The notes beneath the pieces were generated by a model. The model was not told where the DNA came from. It saw only the letters and a program-made list of their open reading frames with translations, and ran no database searches. From contig NC_030678.2 in assembly GCF_000004195.4 (NCBI RefSeq), positions 133,205,104 through 133,269,103 on the forward strand: a stretch of 64,000 nt of DNA, read 5' to 3'. This DNA is from Xenopus tropicalis. Its lineage: Eukaryota; Chordata; Amphibia; Anura; Pipidae. Below, in pieces: positions 59,979 through 64,000 of this stretch. A program made the position numbers and the translations under genes. How positions within the stretch are numbered: the first letter of the stretch is position 1; each line of letters starts with the position of its first letter.

Positions 59979-60448
59979 TTAAAGGAGAAGGAAAAGCTAG
60001 TAAAGAGTTAATCTCAAGCTGCAGGCATACCTTCAGTTCTCTCAATAGTGCCCTTAAGTCTCCCCATATTTCACCTGTTCAGATGATCAGAAGTCAAACA
60101 AAAAGAAAAAAACGCTGAGCTGTCTAAAGAAAGTTCCCATAATGCCTCGCTCCTGCACCGAGACCCAGACCAAGTGTACATGCTCAGTTTGACTATGAGT
60201 CAGCTTCCTGCTGATTGGCTCAGATCCACATTCCTAAGGGGGGGAGTGAGTTCTTAGCATTCTTGAGGGAGGGGGGAGCAGGAAAGAGCAGAGAACAGAG
60301 AGCCGTGTGTCTCTGGCACAGGAATTACAGACACAACTAATCTTTTGACAGAGAAGTCAGTGCAGCGTTTCTGTGAGTGCTTATGGCTGTATTTACATAG
60401 ACCTTTCTGATAAAGCTTACTTAGTTTTTACCTTTTTTTCTCCTTTAA
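59979..60448. mobile_element. T2-type MITE, complete, 470 bp
   Basis: ttaaaggagaaggaaaagct at the left and tacctttttttctcctttaa at the right, with TTAA at both termini. Confidence 0.85.
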
Positions 60449-60454
60449 AGGTAG

Positions 60455-60785
60455 TACAGGTATAGGACCCGTTATCCAGAATGCTCGGGACCAAGGGTAT
60501 TTCAGATAAGGGGTCTTTCCATAATTTGGATCTCCACACCTTAAGTCTACTAAAAAATCAATTAAACACTAATTAAACTCAATAGCATTGTTTTGCATCC
60601 AATAAGGATTATTTATATCTTTGTTGGGATCAATTACAAGGTACTGTTTTATTACTGCAGAGAAAAAGAAAATCAGTTTTAAAATTCTGAATTATTTAAA
60701 TAAAATGGAGTCTATGGGAGACGGGCTTTCTGTAATTTGGAGCTTTCTGGATAACTGGTTTCCGGATAAGGGATCCCATACCTGT
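60455..60785 (+). mobile_element. TACAGG-ended MITE, complete, 331 bp
   Basis: tacaggtataggacccgtta to gataagggatcccatacctg plus t. Collinear with 18431-18735. It lies 6 bp downstream of the T2 MITE. Confidence 0.9.
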
Positions 60786-61427
60786 TTTTATTTATCCTTT
60801 TCTGTCCTATGGTTCTGACTCGTAAAACCATGTAGCAGAAGTTAGTCTTTTTTAAGGTTTTCATTAGTTGGCTTTAGCTTACGTTGTTTCAATAATTAGA
60901 AGTAGCAGAGAAAGGGTGCAGCCCTAGCAAAGTCTTTTATGTGAAGAAGTAACGAGTAAGGTGTTGAGGAGGTGTTTCATTATGCAAAAGCAGTTTTTAG
61001 GTAGTTAGCTGTATGGGAGTCAGAAAGGAAGATGAATTGTACTGTTGAGGGCCTGAACAGAAATATATGCAATAAAAATAAGAGTTATGATAAAAGTGAA
61101 GCCTCAAGAGCTGGGTATACAAGTAGCGCTATATAAATAAAGATATACATGCATATATAATAAAAGTAACAAATCTCCTGTTCCAGTAGCAATGCACTGT
61201 GCAGCTATTTCATGACTGAAAAAAGAGGAGAAGAAATGCAAAGCCTATTCACATTCAAACCTGCTATTCATGACCTGCTTGACTTGCATTATAGATCAAA
61301 ATGAAATTGGCATTTCTGGGAAGAAAAAATGATATAAAAAAATTGTGCAGAGATTATTCCATATTACCTGCTGGGAAACTGATATGTAATTTGATTTGTG
61401 ATAGGCTTTAGCTTCTCATGTCCTTAC
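60786..61427. other. Unique stretch with SINE-tail-like motif
   Basis: tagcgctatataaataaaga at 61124-61143 is the tail motif seen elsewhere in the window. Confidence 0.4.
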
Positions 61428-61589
61428 ATTCCTCTTCTGACTCTTTGTTGAACTCACACCTAGACAATGGCAAATGCATCTTTTTCATGAACTCATTTTC
61501 CCAGAGTATTGTCATTTCAACATGCAATCCATAACTCCTTCCAGATAACAGGTAGGCCAGAGCACCATACCCTGGATCCAAGTTATTTT
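61428..61589 (-). CDS. Candidate internal coding exon, unidentified
   Basis: Minus-strand acceptor gtatccatttgtatattgtctag and donor GAAT|GTAAGG bound 162 nt open in one frame for 53 codons (for example PGYGALAYLLSGRSYGLHV and WENEFMKKMHLPL). It enters with two bases and leaves one base of split codons. A donor at the window edge (63978, GTAAGC) leaves a matching phase. The longer open length makes chance less likely than for the other candidates. No family is recognised. Confidence 0.33.
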
Positions 61590-64000
61590 CTAGACAATAT
61601 ACAAATGGATACGAAAGCATATAAACATAATGGATACATTGATTTATTTCAGTTGGGGTCATTTAAATGTAAATATTCCTTGTTCTGCTTCCATCATTAT
61701 GATCCATCACCTCCCACCCCTGCTACGTAAACACGATTAACTTTCACTTGACTATACATATAAGGCGACACAGTCAGTCTGTATATTGGGATGTGCATAT
61801 TCAAGAATGAGTGGGGAGGGGTGGTTGGCTAGGTACCTGTGCGTGCTAAGGATGTATTCCCATGGAGCCGTGCGCTAACACTCATAGGGATTGTAAAAGT
61901 AACACGCAAACTGAATACAAATTAAATAGCACATTGGCACATCCTGCTGGTGTTCCGCTTTGGTCCTATTCAAAAACAGGCTCCATACATTTAAATCTTC
62001 ATTCCCCCCCGGATAGCCACCCTATCAAGTGTCACTCCCCAAACCTTAGTGAGCTGAGCTACTTGGTGAGGGCCAGTCCTAGTTTCCCCTAAGTTCAGCA
62101 CAGGTTTAGCCTGGCCTAGACAATTCCCTAGCAGGTACCCATTCGAATATTCCTTTCTGCTGTCTCTTCACAGCAGTGCTGTCATTCCTGAATGCAGTTG
62201 ACTTTCATTAGCTGACAGTTCAATTTTTGTGTGTGAAAAAGTTGCCATGCTGATCTAGGGCACAGACTTCAGCATTTCATCCAGATCACAGAAGCAGTGA
62301 GTGAAGGAAAGGGCTCTCCTTTCTTTCTTCCATTAAATGACAGAAACTAGACATCATGTGAATCAGGTATCGGCAGACTTCATGTGAAGCAAAAGCACTT
62401 GGATCAAATGAAATACAAATATAATACTGCAAGTCAATGCAAGACATGGATTATACTTATATTTTCTACAAATCATCCCTCTACTTTTTACATAAATCAT
62501 AGAGAATGTGGGACCTCGTGGCCTACCCTATAACCAGCCCTAGCAGCAGCAATGAAATCATATTCTGAACCTACAAAGCAATGCATTTAAAGGTTCATAA
62601 GCCTAAATCTGTTATTTACACCTTATGAGAATGTGTAGTTGACAGAAATAAATTAGTATTAAAAATTAATTAGCTTTTTGAAATATATAACCAGTTTTCT
62701 TAGTTGCATATGGGATATATTATTACTATTATTACAGAAGGGTTGTACCCAGCACTGGCCGATAAGCCAATTGGGTTGGCAAGCAAACAGACAGCAAGCC
62801 AAGCTCCCTGCAACAATAAGTAGTTTTTCCAGTTATATGGAATGGCATGATTTCATTGGTCAAAGGGAAGGCATGCTATTTTGGGGTATACATATGGCAA
62901 ACTGAAGTTCAGCGCCTTTGAAAACCTCTAGATACATTTTGCTTAATTTGGTTGTTGAGATCGGACTGGTCTGACGGTAACGTCGCATATAAGAAAGTAG
63001 TCATTGCCCTTCTTCTGGGTGACGGTAAGGTCACCACAAAGTTATGTTGCTTTCTGTGTCCTGATGATAGTGTAAGTTTAAGTAGCCTGACTCATTAAGT
63101 ATAGTGGAGCACATTCATAGCATGGTGTGCCATATAAACACTATAAATCATTTCACTATACACCTCCTATTTCATCTTTTGTACAGAGAAGACAACCCTC
63201 GAGTTTTGAGAGTGGAGAGAAAGTATATGGACAAGTATATGGAACTTCTCTTTTCATTTTGACAGCTGCTATACCCTGAGGAGCTACGGAAAGAGGATAG
63301 GGGAGATGCTACAGGTTCTCTCTCTACACTTCCTTCCTCCAAATAGATTTCCCTTACTTCCTTGCCTCACTCTGCACCTCATATTTCTCCTTCCCAGACT
63401 CTCTGCATGTACATATATATATATCCTTCAATTCATCTGTCTCCCAATGTTTTTTTGTTCCTCTCTGTTTTACACCCCTATTTTGGAACAGAGAGTTATT
63501 TTAATGGCTTTGTTTCTTGATAACATTTTATTCAGTTCTGCAATTTTCTGCAATATGTATGTGTTGCTTTCACTATTATTTATTGCCGCTGGCAAGGGGA
63601 AAGTGATGGAACAGTTCGCTATAAATATTCTGTACTATCTTTAACAAACGAAAGAATTTTCATACAGTTAGCATATTTTTCAGTCTAGAGAACTAACATA
63701 TTGTGGCAATGCTATATAATATATAACTTATTATAATATATATGTATGTGGGTATATGTGATATTTATATACAAATCATCTCACTTTTAATATATATAAA
63801 TAAAGGGGTATATTAAAATACAATATTATAGAACTAATTATGCCTATTACTCATGGCACATATAATTAGTAGAATACTAGGCTAACAGAGAGCCCTTAAA
63901 TGACACCTCTCTTAAAAAAATTGTTGCCATGTCTCGTACATTCACATAACGATCGAGAGCTGATGCACTATGCTTACCGTCAGATTTAACAAAGTGAGAA
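61590..64000. other. Unique AT-rich stretch to the window edge
   Basis: No repeat family was recognised apart from short TA-rich runs (63412-63423, 63715-63800). A possible exon end at 63978 (SHFVKSD-type frame before a GTAAGC donor, minus strand) is cut by the window boundary. Confidence 0.35.

Overview
The window reads as vertebrate nuclear DNA, most likely from a Xenopus (pipid frog) chromosome. It is AT-rich, has no operon-like gene order, and is crowded with short non-autonomous transposons of types I know from Xenopus: TTAA-flanked elements with TTAAAGG ends (T2/Kolobok type), a family with TACAGGTATAGGA ends, a GGTGGCCATA-ended hairpin family, TTA-flanked Harbinger-like MITEs and 8-bp-duplicating hAT MITEs. 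Species and family names come from memory of these motifs; no search was run. No complete gene and no protein of known function could be identified.

Layout. 0-7 kb: mostly unique sequence with a T2-type MITE (4408-5163) that carries a second MITE, plus four short minus-strand open segments with splice-like ends whose reading phases fit one another. 7-17 kb: diverged MITE pieces, a 25-bp minisatellite (10345-11215), a hAT element split by another MITE (11242-11644), a Penelope-like fragment (14319-14442), and a T2-type MITE split by a hairpin-ended insertion (15254-16284). 17-24 kb: sparse, with one clean TACAGG element, one Harbinger-like MITE and a SINE-like fragment. 24.6-26.2 kb: a TACAGG element interrupted by a MITE-like element that holds about 19 copies of a 52-bp satellite. 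27.3-28.7 kb: a nest of MITEs, one inserted in the centre of another. 29-40 kb: mainly unique DNA with some regulatory-looking blocks, small MITEs and a near-perfect 63-bp-armed hairpin insertion (34662-34874). 40.4-41.5 kb: a second satellite-bearing element with exactly 13 units. 42-52 kb: diverged MITEs, SINE-like pieces, unique DNA and a 5'-truncated LINE with a 16-bp target duplication. 52.9-53.7 kb: a 15-bp minisatellite of about 50 units. 54-64 kb: an inverted-repeat element, a 445-bp hairpin MITE, a T2/TACAGG pair and unique sequence.

Genes. If the window lies in a gene, it is in long introns of a minus-strand gene. Several short candidate exons are listed at low confidence because open segments of 40-160 nt with splice-like ends also arise by chance in AT-rich DNA and no family was recognised. 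Most long open frames in the window are products of tandem repeats or purine-rich tracts.
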